Source: an uncultured Pelagimonas sp. (GTDB lineage Bacteria > Pseudomonadota > Alphaproteobacteria > Rhodobacterales > Rhodobacteraceae). From it: a stretch of 64,000 nucleotides of DNA. Below the pieces are notes generated by a model. It made no database searches, was not told where the DNA came from, and saw only the letters and a program-made list of their open reading frames with translations. Shown one piece after another: positions 43,183-50,912 of the stretch. A program made the translations under genes and the position numbers. The stretch spans positions 248,001 through 312,000 of the forward strand of contig NZ_CANMKO010000005.1 of assembly GCF_947498515.1 (NCBI RefSeq), read 5' to 3'. Each line of letters starts with the position of its first letter. Within the stretch, counting starts at the first letter, position 1.

Positions 43183-43514
43183 GCGCTCTCTCCTTTTGCG
43201 GTGACGATCAAAAAGACCGCAACCACGCCCAAGGCGATGCCTGCCCATTGCTGAGGCGTCGGACGTTCGCCGAAAACCGCCACCGCCACGGCATTTGCCA
43301 TCACCAATTGCATCACCGAGGCGATGGAAATGGCGACGGCCATGCCTTCCCCGCGTAACAATGGTATCATCATGAGATTGCCAACCGAATAGAGCGTTAG
43401 CGCGAGGGCAATCATCCACACGGCCGCATGATCCACATAGGCGCGCAAAAACGATGTGGCCGTCAACAAGACAACCATCGTCGCGAAAAGCCACGTCATG
43501 TTCGCAATGCTCAT
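43179..43514 (-). CDS. Small four-helix DMT/SMR-like membrane protein
   Basis: The 111-residue product has four hydrophobic helices (about 5-23, 32-52, 57-80 and 85-107), with VMANAVAVAVFGERPTPQQWAGIALGVVAVFLIV as the last helix pair, as in the C-terminal half of DMT transporters. It is half the size of an EamA protein and would have to dimerise, like SMR proteins. Lies between the ATPase and permease genes of the importer, with short gaps or overlaps on both sides. It may move a product such as beta-alanine or ammonia precursor; inferred only from position. Confidence 0.75.
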   Translation of the reverse strand: MSIANMTWLFATMVVLLTATSFLRAYVDHAAVWMIALALTLYSVGNLMMIPLLRGEGMAVAISIASVMQLVMANAVAVAVFGERPTPQQWAGIALGVVAVFLIVTAKGESA

Positions 43515-43538
43515 GCCGTCGCCCTCCGCTGTGTCATA

Positions 43539-44318
43539 TCAATCGTCATACGCATGCCCCTCGCGCAGACCTTCGCGCACACGATGCGCAATTTCGAGGA
43601 ACTCAGGCGTGTCACGAATGTCCAAAGGCCGTTCTCGCGGCAGCGGGCTTTCGATGACATCTGTGATGCGGCCCGGACGCGGGCTCATCACCACGATCTT
43701 GGTGCTGAGGTAAACCGCTTCAGGGATAGAGTGGGTGACAAAACCGATGGTCTTGTTGGTGCGTGCCCAAAGTTCCAAAAGCTGTTCGTTCAGATGGTCG
43801 CGCACAATTTCGTCAAGCGCGCCAAAGGGTTCGTCCATCAACAGGATGTCGGCGTCAAAGGCCAAGGCGCGGGCAATGCTGGCACGTTGCTGCATGCCAC
43901 CCGACAATTGCCAAGGGAACTTTTTCTCAAACCCATCAAGGTGGACAAGCTCAAGAACCTCTTCGACCCGTTTGGCCATATCGGATTTCGGATAGCCCAT
44001 AATCTCAAGCGGCAGGCGGATATTGCCGCCAATCGTGCGCCAAGGGTATAGGCCAGCCGCCTGAAACACATAGCCATAGGCCCGCGATTGCCGCGCCTGT
44101 TCCGGCGTCATACCATTCACGGTCAATGTGCCGCCGGTTGGTTGCTCCAAATCGGCAATCGCACGCAAAAACGTGGTTTTTCCACAGCCCGACGGGCCGA
44201 TAAAGCTCACGAAATCACCCTTGTTGATGTCCAGATCAACGCCCTTAAGCGCATCCACCGGCCCATCATTGGTCTGATAGGTCAGGTCCAGGTTCTTTGC
44301 CTGTATGACGGTCGTCAT
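43539..44318 (-). CDS. ABC transporter ATP-binding protein
   Basis: The 259-residue cytosolic ATPase of the importer carries Walker A GPSGCGKTT (41-49), the Q-loop in YGYVFQAAGL, the signature LSGGMQQR, Walker B ILLMDEPFGALD, and the switch His in VTHSIPEAV. The sequence is of the nitrate/sulfonate/taurine (SsuB/TauB) type, which pairs with NMT1-like binding proteins. It follows a small membrane-protein gene by 16 bp in the operon. Confidence 0.93.
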   Translation of the reverse strand: MTTVIQAKNLDLTYQTNDGPVDALKGVDLDINKGDFVSFIGPSGCGKTTFLRAIADLEQPTGGTLTVNGMTPEQARQSRAYGYVFQAAGLYPWRTIGGNIRLPLEIMGYPKSDMAKRVEEVLELVHLDGFEKKFPWQLSGGMQQRASIARALAFDADILLMDEPFGALDEIVRDHLNEQLLELWARTNKTIGFVTHSIPEAVYLSTKIVVMSPRPGRITDVIESPLPRERPLDIRDTPEFLEIAHRVREGLREGHAYDD

Positions 44319-44334
44319 TTTTGTTCCATTCCGT

Positions 44335-44763
44335 TCATATGTATCGTGGTTCGATCACGAACCATTTTTGTTCCAACCACCATTGAAGGCACCCTGAAGC
44401 CACTCCACTCAAAACAACAATAACCGTTCCAAACCAGTCTAGGCTTGTCTGAGACAAAGCTAGAGTAAGGTTGATCGGCAAGAGCAGTACCACGGTAATA
44501 AGCGCCCCTATGGCCCCAAAAACCAGAAGGCTTTCCTTTGACTTCCATACAGCGAAAGCACGAAGGGCCGCAAAGATAGGAAATGCCAGCAACATCCAGA
44601 AAGGCAAAGCTCTGATCGCTACGGCGACACCTACGGCAAGGGTCTCCGACAGGCTTCCGACGCCGTTAATTGAATCGTTCAAAAACCCGACCACCACCGA
44701 AGAAATCAAAAGCGCCACAAGGGATGTCGTCAGAAACGCTCCGGTGATCAGTGCGGGTTTCAT
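44335..44763 (-). CDS. Small integral membrane protein in the pyrimidine operon
   Basis: The 142-residue product has about four hydrophobic helices (roughly 5-28, 42-66, 77-100 and 108-128) and no motif I recognise. It begins 3 bp after the dihydropyrimidinase stop and ends 16 bp before the ATPase gene, so it is cotranscribed. Base composition is slightly lower in GC than the surrounding enzymes. Possible roles include accessory transport or membrane anchoring; nothing in the sequence decides. Confidence 0.65.
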   Translation of the reverse strand: MKPALITGAFLTTSLVALLISSVVVGFLNDSINGVGSLSETLAVGVAVAIRALPFWMLLAFPIFAALRAFAVWKSKESLLVFGAIGALITVVLLLPINLTLALSQTSLDWFGTVIVVLSGVASGCLQWWLEQKWFVIEPRYI

Positions 44764-44766
44764 ACT

Positions 44767-46227
44767 TTAGATCCCAGCCGGAATGTTTTGTGGGTTACGA
44801 TCGATCTTGCGCGGTGTGTTCAACGCCTTCCACTGGCTGAGCGCCTTTTGTGCCGAGGTAAACGCAGGGCGCGGGACGAAACGGCCACGGCCCGGTTGGG
44901 GTTGGCTGTTTTGGCCCCAGGCCCAGATCACTTCACCTCGGCTTAGGGTGTACCGGGATTGGGCTTTGACTTCAAAACCCTCGAACACGTTGTAATCCAA
45001 CACCGAATGATGGTTGGCAGGGGTGATCGTTTTGGAAATCTTCGGGTCCCAAACAACGATATCCGCATCCGCGCCTTCAACAATCGCCCCTTTCTTCGGA
45101 TAGATATTGAGGATTTTCGCCACATTGGTCGAGGTCGCCGCGACAAATTCATTTGGCGTCAGACGACCCGTTTCAACCCCTTCGGTCCAAAGCACGGCAA
45201 GACGTTCCTCTAGCCCGTTTGAGCCATTGGGAATGATGCGGAAATCGTCTTTGCCCGCGCGTTTTTGAGCGGTGGTAAAGGCGGCGTGATCGGTCGCAAC
45301 CACCTGCAAAGACCCCGATTGCAACCCGGCCCAAAGGCTTTGTTGATGGTCCTTGGAGCGGAACGGAGGCGACATAACCCGGCGCGCGGCGTGGTCCCAA
45401 TCCTTGTTGAAATACTCGCTTTCATCCAAGGTCAGGAACTGGATCAGCGGCTCACCATAAACGCGCATGCCCTTTTGACGGGCCCGGCGGATTGCCTCAT
45501 GTGCTTGCTCACAAGACACATGCACGATGTAGAGCGGCACACCCGCCGCGTCGGCGATGGTGATCGCGCGGTTGGCGGCCTCGCCCTCCAATTCCGGTGG
45601 ACGGCTATAAGCGTGACCCTCGGGGCCGGTGATGCCTTCGTTGAAATATTTGGTCTGCAGCTCGGCCACCAAGTCGCCGTTTTCCGCATGCACCATCGGC
45701 AGGGCACCAAGTTCGGCACAGCGTTTGAACGAGGCAAACATTTCATCATCTTCAATCATCAACGCGCCTTTGTAGGCCATGAAATGCTTGAAGCTGTTGA
45801 CGCCCATATCCACGGCGTCTTTCATCTCGTTAAAGACGTTTTCGTCCCAGCCGGTGATCGCCATGTGATAACCGATGTCGCTACAAATTTGCGGGGCCGA
45901 TTTGCGATGCCATTCGTTGATGGCGTTCTTGATGCTGCCATCTTCGCCCGGCAGGCAGAAATCAACGATCATCGTGGTGCCACCGGTGGCCGCCGCCCAA
46001 GTGCCGGATTCAAATGTTTCGGCGGCGGTGGTGCCCATGAACGGCATTTCCAAATGCGTGTGCGGGTCGATCCCGCCGGGGATCACATAGGCCCCTTCGG
46101 CGTCGATATATTCATCGCCAACAAGGTCTTCGCCGATCTGTTTGATCACCTCGCCTTCGATCAGCACATCCGCCTTGTAGGTGCGGTCCGCAGTACAGAC
46201 CATGCCGCCTTTGATTACCTTAGACAT
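44767..46227 (-). CDS. hydA: Dihydropyrimidinase (D-hydantoinase)
   Basis: Cyclic amidohydrolase of 486 residues that opens dihydrouracil, dihydrothymine or 5-substituted hydantoins to N-carbamoyl amino acids. The binuclear zinc site is complete: His56 and His58 (DPHTHLEM), carboxylated Lys153 (FKHFMAYKGAL), His180 (MVHAENGD), His236 (YIVHVSCE) and Asp313 (VATDHAAF). The ATG at 46227 has GGGGG eight bases upstream and overlaps the preceding small gene by 8 bp. Second step of reductive pyrimidine breakdown; the next step is the M20 hydrolase upstream in the operon. Confidence 0.93.
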   Translation of the reverse strand: MSKVIKGGMVCTADRTYKADVLIEGEVIKQIGEDLVGDEYIDAEGAYVIPGGIDPHTHLEMPFMGTTAAETFESGTWAAATGGTTMIVDFCLPGEDGSIKNAINEWHRKSAPQICSDIGYHMAITGWDENVFNEMKDAVDMGVNSFKHFMAYKGALMIEDDEMFASFKRCAELGALPMVHAENGDLVAELQTKYFNEGITGPEGHAYSRPPELEGEAANRAITIADAAGVPLYIVHVSCEQAHEAIRRARQKGMRVYGEPLIQFLTLDESEYFNKDWDHAARRVMSPPFRSKDHQQSLWAGLQSGSLQVVATDHAAFTTAQKRAGKDDFRIIPNGSNGLEERLAVLWTEGVETGRLTPNEFVAATSTNVAKILNIYPKKGAIVEGADADIVVWDPKISKTITPANHHSVLDYNVFEGFEVKAQSRYTLSRGEVIWAWGQNSQPQPGRGRFVPRPAFTSAQKALSQWKALNTPRKIDRNPQNIPAGI

Positions 46228-46468
46228 CGAAATACCCCCTGTATAAGTTTCTGGCCTGCGCCAGTAATTTCCCATGATCCGCGCGAAAGGCGTCGTCGTC
46301 GACCCTTTCTAGCGCGGCGTCGAGGTTCCAAAGCGCTTGAACCAGCGGCTTGTTATCCTCATTCTCTTTGAGCAATCTCTCACCCAACTTGTCCAAAGCC
46401 ACGCCGAGGATCAGAACATCAGCCCGCGATAGTGTCACATTCACGGGCTGGGTTAGATCTTCGGACAT
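46220..46468 (-). CDS. Small conserved-looking protein between amidohydrolase and hydA
   Basis: The 82-residue product (MSEDLTQPVNVTLSRADVLI...) is soluble and mostly helical, with many Leu, Asp and Glu residues and no Cys or membrane helix. GGAG lies eight bases before the ATG at 46468, and the gene starts 5 bp after the amidohydrolase stop and ends inside the hydA start, so it is almost certainly translated. No family recognised. A small regulator or subunit for the pathway enzymes is possible. Confidence 0.65.
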   Translation of the reverse strand: MSEDLTQPVNVTLSRADVLILGVALDKLGERLLKENEDNKPLVQALWNLDAALERVDDDAFRADHGKLLAQARNLYRGYFDV

Positions 46469-46473
46469 GTTGG

Positions 46474-47721
46474 TTACTCCACAACCTGAGCTGTTTTCAG
46501 AACCGCATGCATCAAGACATTTGCCCCGGCGGCGGCCCAATCTTTGGAAATCTCTTCCGCTTCATTGTGCGACAGCCCATCGACACAGGGGCACATGACC
46601 ATGGCCGTGGGTGCAACGTCGTTGATCCAACAAGCATCATGCCCCGCACCGGAAATGATGTCGCGATGTGAATAGCCCATCACTTCGGCCCCTTCGCGGA
46701 TCGCGGCAACGCAATCTTCGTCAAAGGCCGGTGGGTTAAACTGGCCAACGATTTCAGCCGAGAACTCCACGCCGATTTCTTCGCAGAGCTTGGGGGCTTT
46801 TTCCATCAATTCATCCACCATGCCGTTCAGTTTATCGAGCAAATGGGTGCGCATATCGACGGTAAAGACGACTTTGCCCGGAATGATGTTGCGCGAGTTC
46901 GGATAGACATCGATGTGGCCAATGGCGCCAACCGCGTTGGGCTGGTTCTTCATCGCGATTTCATGCACCAGCTCGGTGATCAGTGCCAAACCACGACCGG
47001 CGTTTTTGCGCATGTGCATCGGGGTAGACCCGGTGTGGCTTTCCTTGCCGGTCACAGTGACTTCGATCCAGCGCAAGCCCTGTCCGTGGGTCACAACACC
47101 AATGTCTTTGCCCTCGGCTTCCAAAATCGGGCCTTGTTCGATGTGCAGCTCAAACATGGCGTGCATTTTACGGTCGCCGACCTTTTCATCGCCTTTCCAA
47201 CCGATGCGCTCAAGCTCATCACCAAAGCGCTTGCCCTCGGCATCAACGCGGTCATAGGCCCAATCTTGGGTGTGCTTGCCCGCAAATACGCCCGACGACA
47301 ACATCGCCGGGGCGTACCGCGTGCCCTCTTCGTTGGTCCAGTTGGTCACAACAATGGGGTGTTTGGTTTTGATACCTTGCTCATGCATGGTGCGGATCAC
47401 TTCGAGGCCGCCGAGCACGCCCAGCACACCGTCATATTTGCCGCCCGTCGGTTGGGTGTCGAGATGCGAGCCAACATAGACCGGCAACAAATCCGGCTCT
47501 GTTCCCTCGTATCGGGCAAACATATTGCCCATCTGATCAAGACCCATGGTGCAACCAACGGCCTCACACCAGCTTTGGAACAAGGCACGCCCTTCGGCAT
47601 CCTCGTCCGTCAATGTCTGGCGATTGTTGCCGCCCGCAATGCCGGGGCCAATTTTGGCCATCTCCATCAGGCTGTCCCACAGCCGATCAGCGTCAATCCG
47701 AGTGTTGGAGATGTTTGACAT
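46474..47721 (-). CDS. M20-family N-carbamoyl amino acid hydrolase (beta-ureidopropionase/HyuC/allantoate-type)
   Basis: Zn-dependent amidohydrolase of 415 residues. Metal and catalytic residues are visible: His86 (GSHLDT), Asp97 (GGKYDG), the Glu pair at 131-132 (TNEEG), His193 (ELHIEQG) and a C-terminal His in SGAGHDA. The family removes the carbamoyl group from N-carbamoyl-beta-alanine, N-carbamoyl amino acids or allantoate. Being next to dihydropyrimidinase and behind RutR boxes, beta-ureidopropionase is the best guess. The ATG at 47721 has AAGGGG upstream; the longer frame runs into the operators. First gene of the ten-gene operon. Confidence 0.88.
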   Translation of the reverse strand: MSNISNTRIDADRLWDSLMEMAKIGPGIAGGNNRQTLTDEDAEGRALFQSWCEAVGCTMGLDQMGNMFARYEGTEPDLLPVYVGSHLDTQPTGGKYDGVLGVLGGLEVIRTMHEQGIKTKHPIVVTNWTNEEGTRYAPAMLSSGVFAGKHTQDWAYDRVDAEGKRFGDELERIGWKGDEKVGDRKMHAMFELHIEQGPILEAEGKDIGVVTHGQGLRWIEVTVTGKESHTGSTPMHMRKNAGRGLALITELVHEIAMKNQPNAVGAIGHIDVYPNSRNIIPGKVVFTVDMRTHLLDKLNGMVDELMEKAPKLCEEIGVEFSAEIVGQFNPPAFDEDCVAAIREGAEVMGYSHRDIISGAGHDACWINDVAPTAMVMCPCVDGLSHNEAEEISKDWAAAGANVLMHAVLKTAQVVE

Positions 47722-47803
47722 GGCGAGCCCCTTTGCTTTGTCGCGGTCTTGTGTTGGTGCGAACACACAGTGCAGGCCCCTCCAAGCTTGCACCGGCCAC
47801 ACC

Positions 47804-47819
47804 CTGACCATATGGTCAA
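47804..47819. promoter_or_regulatory. RutR box A (CTGACCA-TA-TGGTCAA)
   Basis: Matches the RutR consensus TTGACCA-N2-TGGTCAA at 13 of 14 defined bases. It lies 83 bp upstream of the amidohydrolase start on the minus strand and 13 bp from box B. Confidence 0.8.
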
Positions 47820-47832
47820 CTATCGGCACTAC

Positions 47833-47848
47833 TTGACCATTTGGTCAA
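47833..47848. promoter_or_regulatory. RutR box B (TTGACCA-TT-TGGTCAA)
   Basis: Exact match to the RutR consensus, a perfect seven-base dyad around two bases. It is 30 bp before the first TetR start and 112 bp from the divergent amidohydrolase. The 29-bp centre-to-centre spacing to box A is close to three helical turns, placing both on one face of DNA. Confidence 0.85.
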
Positions 47849-47878
47849 GAAATTTCTGAAAAAGGATGTGTTTGCGCT

Positions 47879-48511
47879 ATGTCCAATAGCAATGGCTCAA
47901 AAATGAGGCGCCAAGAAAAGGAAAAGCAAATCCTTTTGGCAGCGGAAAAAGTGTTTGCTGAGGCGGGCTTCGGCGGAGCGACGATGCAGCTGATCGCCGA
48001 TGTGTCGGGATTGCCAAAAGCAAATATTCATTATTATTTTTCAACCAAAGAAGATCTCTATCGTCGCGTTGTGTCGAATATTTTCGACATTTGGCTGCAA
48101 GCAGCCGAGGCATTTGACGAATCATCCGGCCCCGCAGAAGGCATCGGCGGTTATATTGATGCCAAGATGGAAATCTCGCGGCGTCACCCGATGGGGTCCA
48201 AAGTTTGGGCGTCTGAGGTGATGCATGGCGCACCGGTCATTCAGGATTATCTTGAAGACGTTTTGGTAAGTTGGACCGAGGGGCGGATAGAGGTCATCCA
48301 ACATTGGATTGATGATGGGTTGATGGCCCAAACCAACCCGCGCCATTTGCTCTATATGATTTGGTCCACAACGCAGCACTACGCAGATTTCCAACATCAA
48401 ATCGAAACTTTGAATGGCGGGCGCCCGTTAGATGACGCAGAATGGCAGGACGCCAAAGCCAATGTGCGGGGCATCATCCTGCGCGGGCTGGGCATTGACG
48501 AGACAGGCTAG
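47879..48511 (+). CDS. TetR-family regulator, RutR-like (paralogue 1)
   Basis: The 210-residue product has the TetR helix-turn-helix (QILLAAEKVFAEAGFGGATMQLIADVSG, PKANIHYYFSTKEDLYRRVV) and a C-terminal domain of the RutR type (LLYMIWSTTQHYADF). It is more diverged from E. coli RutR than its downstream partner. It starts 30 bp after RutR box B and is followed by the second TetR gene after 12 bp. It may sense a related compound, such as a dihydropyrimidine or hydantoin, or form heterodimers; both ideas are inference. Confidence 0.85.
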   Translation: MSNSNGSKMRRQEKEKQILLAAEKVFAEAGFGGATMQLIADVSGLPKANIHYYFSTKEDLYRRVVSNIFDIWLQAAEAFDESSGPAEGIGGYIDAKMEISRRHPMGSKVWASEVMHGAPVIQDYLEDVLVSWTEGRIEVIQHWIDDGLMAQTNPRHLLYMIWSTTQHYADFQHQIETLNGGRPLDDAEWQDAKANVRGIILRGLGIDETG

Positions 48512-48523
48512 CGAGACGACCCT

Positions 48524-49144
48524 ATGACCAAACCCCGCCCCACGGGCACCACCCGCATCCAGCGTGAAAAGCGACAGGCGATTTTTGATGCGGCTTTGGA
48601 TGTGTTTTCCGAAAACGGATTGCGCGGGGCAACATTGGATCAGATCGCGGCGCGCGCCGGTCTCTCCAAACCCAATGTGATTTACTATTTTGAGGGCAAA
48701 GAAGCGATCTACAAAGAGCTTTTGGAAAGCCTTTTGGACATCTGGATTGCGCCCTTGATCGAGCTGTCCGACAGTGACGAGCCGATCGAAGAGCTGCTGG
48801 CCTATGTGCGCCGCAAATTGGATATGAGCCGCGACATGCCGCGGGAAAGTCGGCTTTTTGCGACCGAAATGATCCAAGCCGCCCCACATATCCGCGAGGT
48901 GATCTCCGGGCCGCTCAAAACCTTGATGGATGAAAAAGCCGCCTTGATCCAAGGGTGGATGGATGCAGGCCGGCTTGCCAAATCAGACCCTTATCATCTG
49001 ATCTTTTCGATCTGGGCGACGACCCAGCACTATGCCGATTTCGACGTGCAGGTGCGCGCGGTTCTGGCCGGGCAAGACCCGTTTGACACCGCACCGGACT
49101 TTGTTGAAACGCTGTTTCGACGGATGTTGACCCCATTGGGTTGA
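48524..49144 (+). CDS. rutR: TetR-family pyrimidine regulator RutR (paralogue 2)
   Basis: The 206-residue product closely follows E. coli RutR: FDAALDVFSENGLRGATLDQIAARAGLSKPNVIYYF in the DNA-binding domain, LLDIWIAPL, LDMSRDMPRESRLFATEMI, LIQGWMDAGRL, and LIFSIWATTQHYADF in the ligand domain. RutR binds uracil or thymine and then leaves DNA. With two RutR boxes in the promoter region just upstream, it is the likely controller of the leftward pyrimidine operon and of its own gene pair. Confidence 0.88.
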   Translation: MTKPRPTGTTRIQREKRQAIFDAALDVFSENGLRGATLDQIAARAGLSKPNVIYYFEGKEAIYKELLESLLDIWIAPLIELSDSDEPIEELLAYVRRKLDMSRDMPRESRLFATEMIQAAPHIREVISGPLKTLMDEKAALIQGWMDAGRLAKSDPYHLIFSIWATTQHYADFDVQVRAVLAGQDPFDTAPDFVETLFRRMLTPLG

Positions 49145-49169
49145 GAGTTCGCCACCAAAGCTCGCTGCC

Positions 49170-49568
49170 TTAGTTGGCATCCTCGGAGGACAGAACCTCC
49201 TCTAGGGACGCATAGGTTTTGCGATAGGCAAAAGACCCAAATTGCCCACCGATCCGAACTGCAACGTAGAAACCGGTGCTCAGGATTAGCGCTATTGGCA
49301 CGGTCAGGGGAAACCATTTTTGCTTGTGGCGCATGGCATCTTTCAACATCGCTGCATAAAATTTCCAATCGCAGCGTGCGCGATCCCAGCGGTCACCGCC
49401 CACAACATAGCCAAAGTCATGGTGTTTCCAGCTGGCTTTGTCGAAGAACCAGCTAGCTGTTTCGGTGATCAATTTGCGCAAACGGTCGGACAACCAATCA
49501 GGGCCGACGCCATTGCCAAACTTTGCCTGTTGTTCAGGGGTAAGGTCCGTGAATTTGGGGCGGGACAT
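49170..49568 (-). CDS. Phospholipase-A2-like protein with a membrane helix
   Basis: The 132-residue product contains, near its middle, WKHHDFGYVVGG and then ARCDWKFY. His50-Asp51-x-x-Tyr54 has the spacing of the HDxxY motif of secreted phospholipases A2, and Cys66-Asp67 falls where these enzymes carry the CD pair with the catalytic Asp. Unlike them it has no signal peptide and only one cysteine; a hydrophobic helix (about 85-108) follows the motif and would anchor it. The ATG at 49568 is preferred to 49631, which adds a Cys-rich unlikely stretch. Convergent with rutR. Family assignment is by motif only. Confidence 0.6.
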   Translation of the reverse strand: MSRPKFTDLTPEQQAKFGNGVGPDWLSDRLRKLITETASWFFDKASWKHHDFGYVVGGDRWDRARCDWKFYAAMLKDAMRHKQKWFPLTVPIALILSTGFYVAVRIGGQFGSFAYRKTYASLEEVLSSEDAN

Positions 49569-49705
49569 GACGGCGCATTTCCTTGTTTTGACCGCGTCAC
49601 ATGCAAAAACCAAAAGATCATGACAACGCACATCTCAATCATGAGCTGAAGAGACCTGAGGTCAATCTTTCTTTTGATGCCTTTAGAGGAATAGTCGCGC
49701 GCGAC

Positions 49706-50662
49706 CTAGATCAACCCTTCGCCGCGAAACGAGAAATCTTTCTCTTTGCCAATCACCAAGTGATCATGGATCGACAAGCCCATCACCTGACAGGTCGAGA
49801 CAAGTTCATCGGTCATGGTGATGTCGGCTTCGCTAGGCGTTGGATCGCCAGAGGGGTGATTATGGACAAGGATGAGGGCCGAGGCATTGACCTCAAGCGC
49901 GCGTTTGATGACTTCGCGCGGGTAGACCGGCACATGATCGACCGTGCCTTCGCCCTGTGCCTCATCCACGATAACCATGTTCTTGCGATCCAGATAGATC
50001 ACCCGGAATTGTTCGGTATCGCGATGCGCCATCCGGGTTTTGCAATACTCTAGCAGGGCTTCGGACGACGAAAGAACGTCGCGTTCCATCATCTTGGCCT
50101 GGCTCATCCTTTGGGCAAAGGCTTCGGCAATGCGCAGTTGCAAATAGACCTTGGGATCGGCACCGGGGACCTGCATCACCCGTTGTTTGGAGGCCGCAAC
50201 AACCCCGTTCAAATCACCAAACTCGGCCAAAAGACGTTTGGCCAAGGGTTTGACGTCAATGCGCGGGATGGCGTTGAACAACAAGAGTTCCAGAACCTCA
50301 TATTCCGGCATGGGTTCATGGCCGCCGCTAAGAAACCTTTGGCGCAACCGTTCACGGTGGCCCCAATAGTGCGGGACTTGATTGCCGCGATCATCTGTGA
50401 CCAAGCCGCCACCAGCGGTGACATCGTCAGCCAATCTTCGGGTCGATTTATACCCAGATGAAAACGCCGATTTGGTTTCGATGCCAGCGGGGGGAATGCG
50501 AGCCTCGAGATCTTGCAATCCCATCATCGCCTCTTCGGAGAACCCGGGCGGTTTGGAATGCGCGCGACCTTTGGACGGCTTCGATCGATTTCGCGTTGAT
50601 TTGGCGACCTTCTTAGAAAAGGCCAGATGCCGAGACGCCCAAGTTGACAGCCCATCCACCAT
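49706..50662 (-). CDS. radC: RadC-family JAMM/MPN+ protein
   Basis: The 318-residue product has an N-terminal basic, Ser/Lys-rich extension (about 1-45), a helix-hairpin-helix-like UPF0758 domain (HRERLRQRFLSGG, VLELLLFNAIPRIDVKPLAKRLL), and the JAMM metalloprotease-fold domain with His267, His269 and Asp280 (LILVHNHPSGDPTPSEAD). RadC was named for DNA repair, but its biochemical role is unresolved. GGAGG five bases before the ATG supports the long start. It is transcribed leftward, alone, away from tatD. Confidence 0.93.
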   Translation of the reverse strand: MVDGLSTWASRHLAFSKKVAKSTRNRSKPSKGRAHSKPPGFSEEAMMGLQDLEARIPPAGIETKSAFSSGYKSTRRLADDVTAGGGLVTDDRGNQVPHYWGHRERLRQRFLSGGHEPMPEYEVLELLLFNAIPRIDVKPLAKRLLAEFGDLNGVVAASKQRVMQVPGADPKVYLQLRIAEAFAQRMSQAKMMERDVLSSSEALLEYCKTRMAHRDTEQFRVIYLDRKNMVIVDEAQGEGTVDHVPVYPREVIKRALEVNASALILVHNHPSGDPTPSEADITMTDELVSTCQVMGLSIHDHLVIGKEKDFSFRGEGLI

Positions 50663-50912
50663 TTTTGCCTCCGTGCATCCTTGATTTCACAAAACGTCAA
50701 AACCTTGCGCCCAAAATGGTTACCGAGCGGTTAACCAAATAGGTGGCATTTGGGGCCATCCGGGGCCGCGTGGCAAAAATAACTCAGTCATGTGGCACCA
50801 GGGCAGTGCTCTGGCCGAGCAATCTGCGGTGTTCGGAAAACCGACCATAGTTAAGGTGTCCATCTTGACCCTGCCGCCCCCTTCCCCGATACCTCAGAGG
50901 CAAGGAGTTCCC
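50663..50912. other. Divergent gap between radC and tatD
   Basis: This 250-bp gap carries the upstream regions of both genes. No open frame in it has a ribosome site or protein-like composition, and no strong hairpin or palindrome is evident. In many relatives tatD follows tmk, holB and metG; those genes are not here, so tatD is likely to have its own promoter in this gap. Confidence 0.4.

Noticed and set aside
42319-43494. Long version of the ABC permease starting at 43494
   Set aside because: The extra residues are Arg/Gly/His-rich and overlap the DMT-like gene in another frame; the ATG at 43182 fits the family.
45265-46371. 368-codon plus-strand frame opposite hydA
   Set aside because: hydA keeps all metal ligands in the other strand; this frame has no ribosome site and no recognisable protein pattern.
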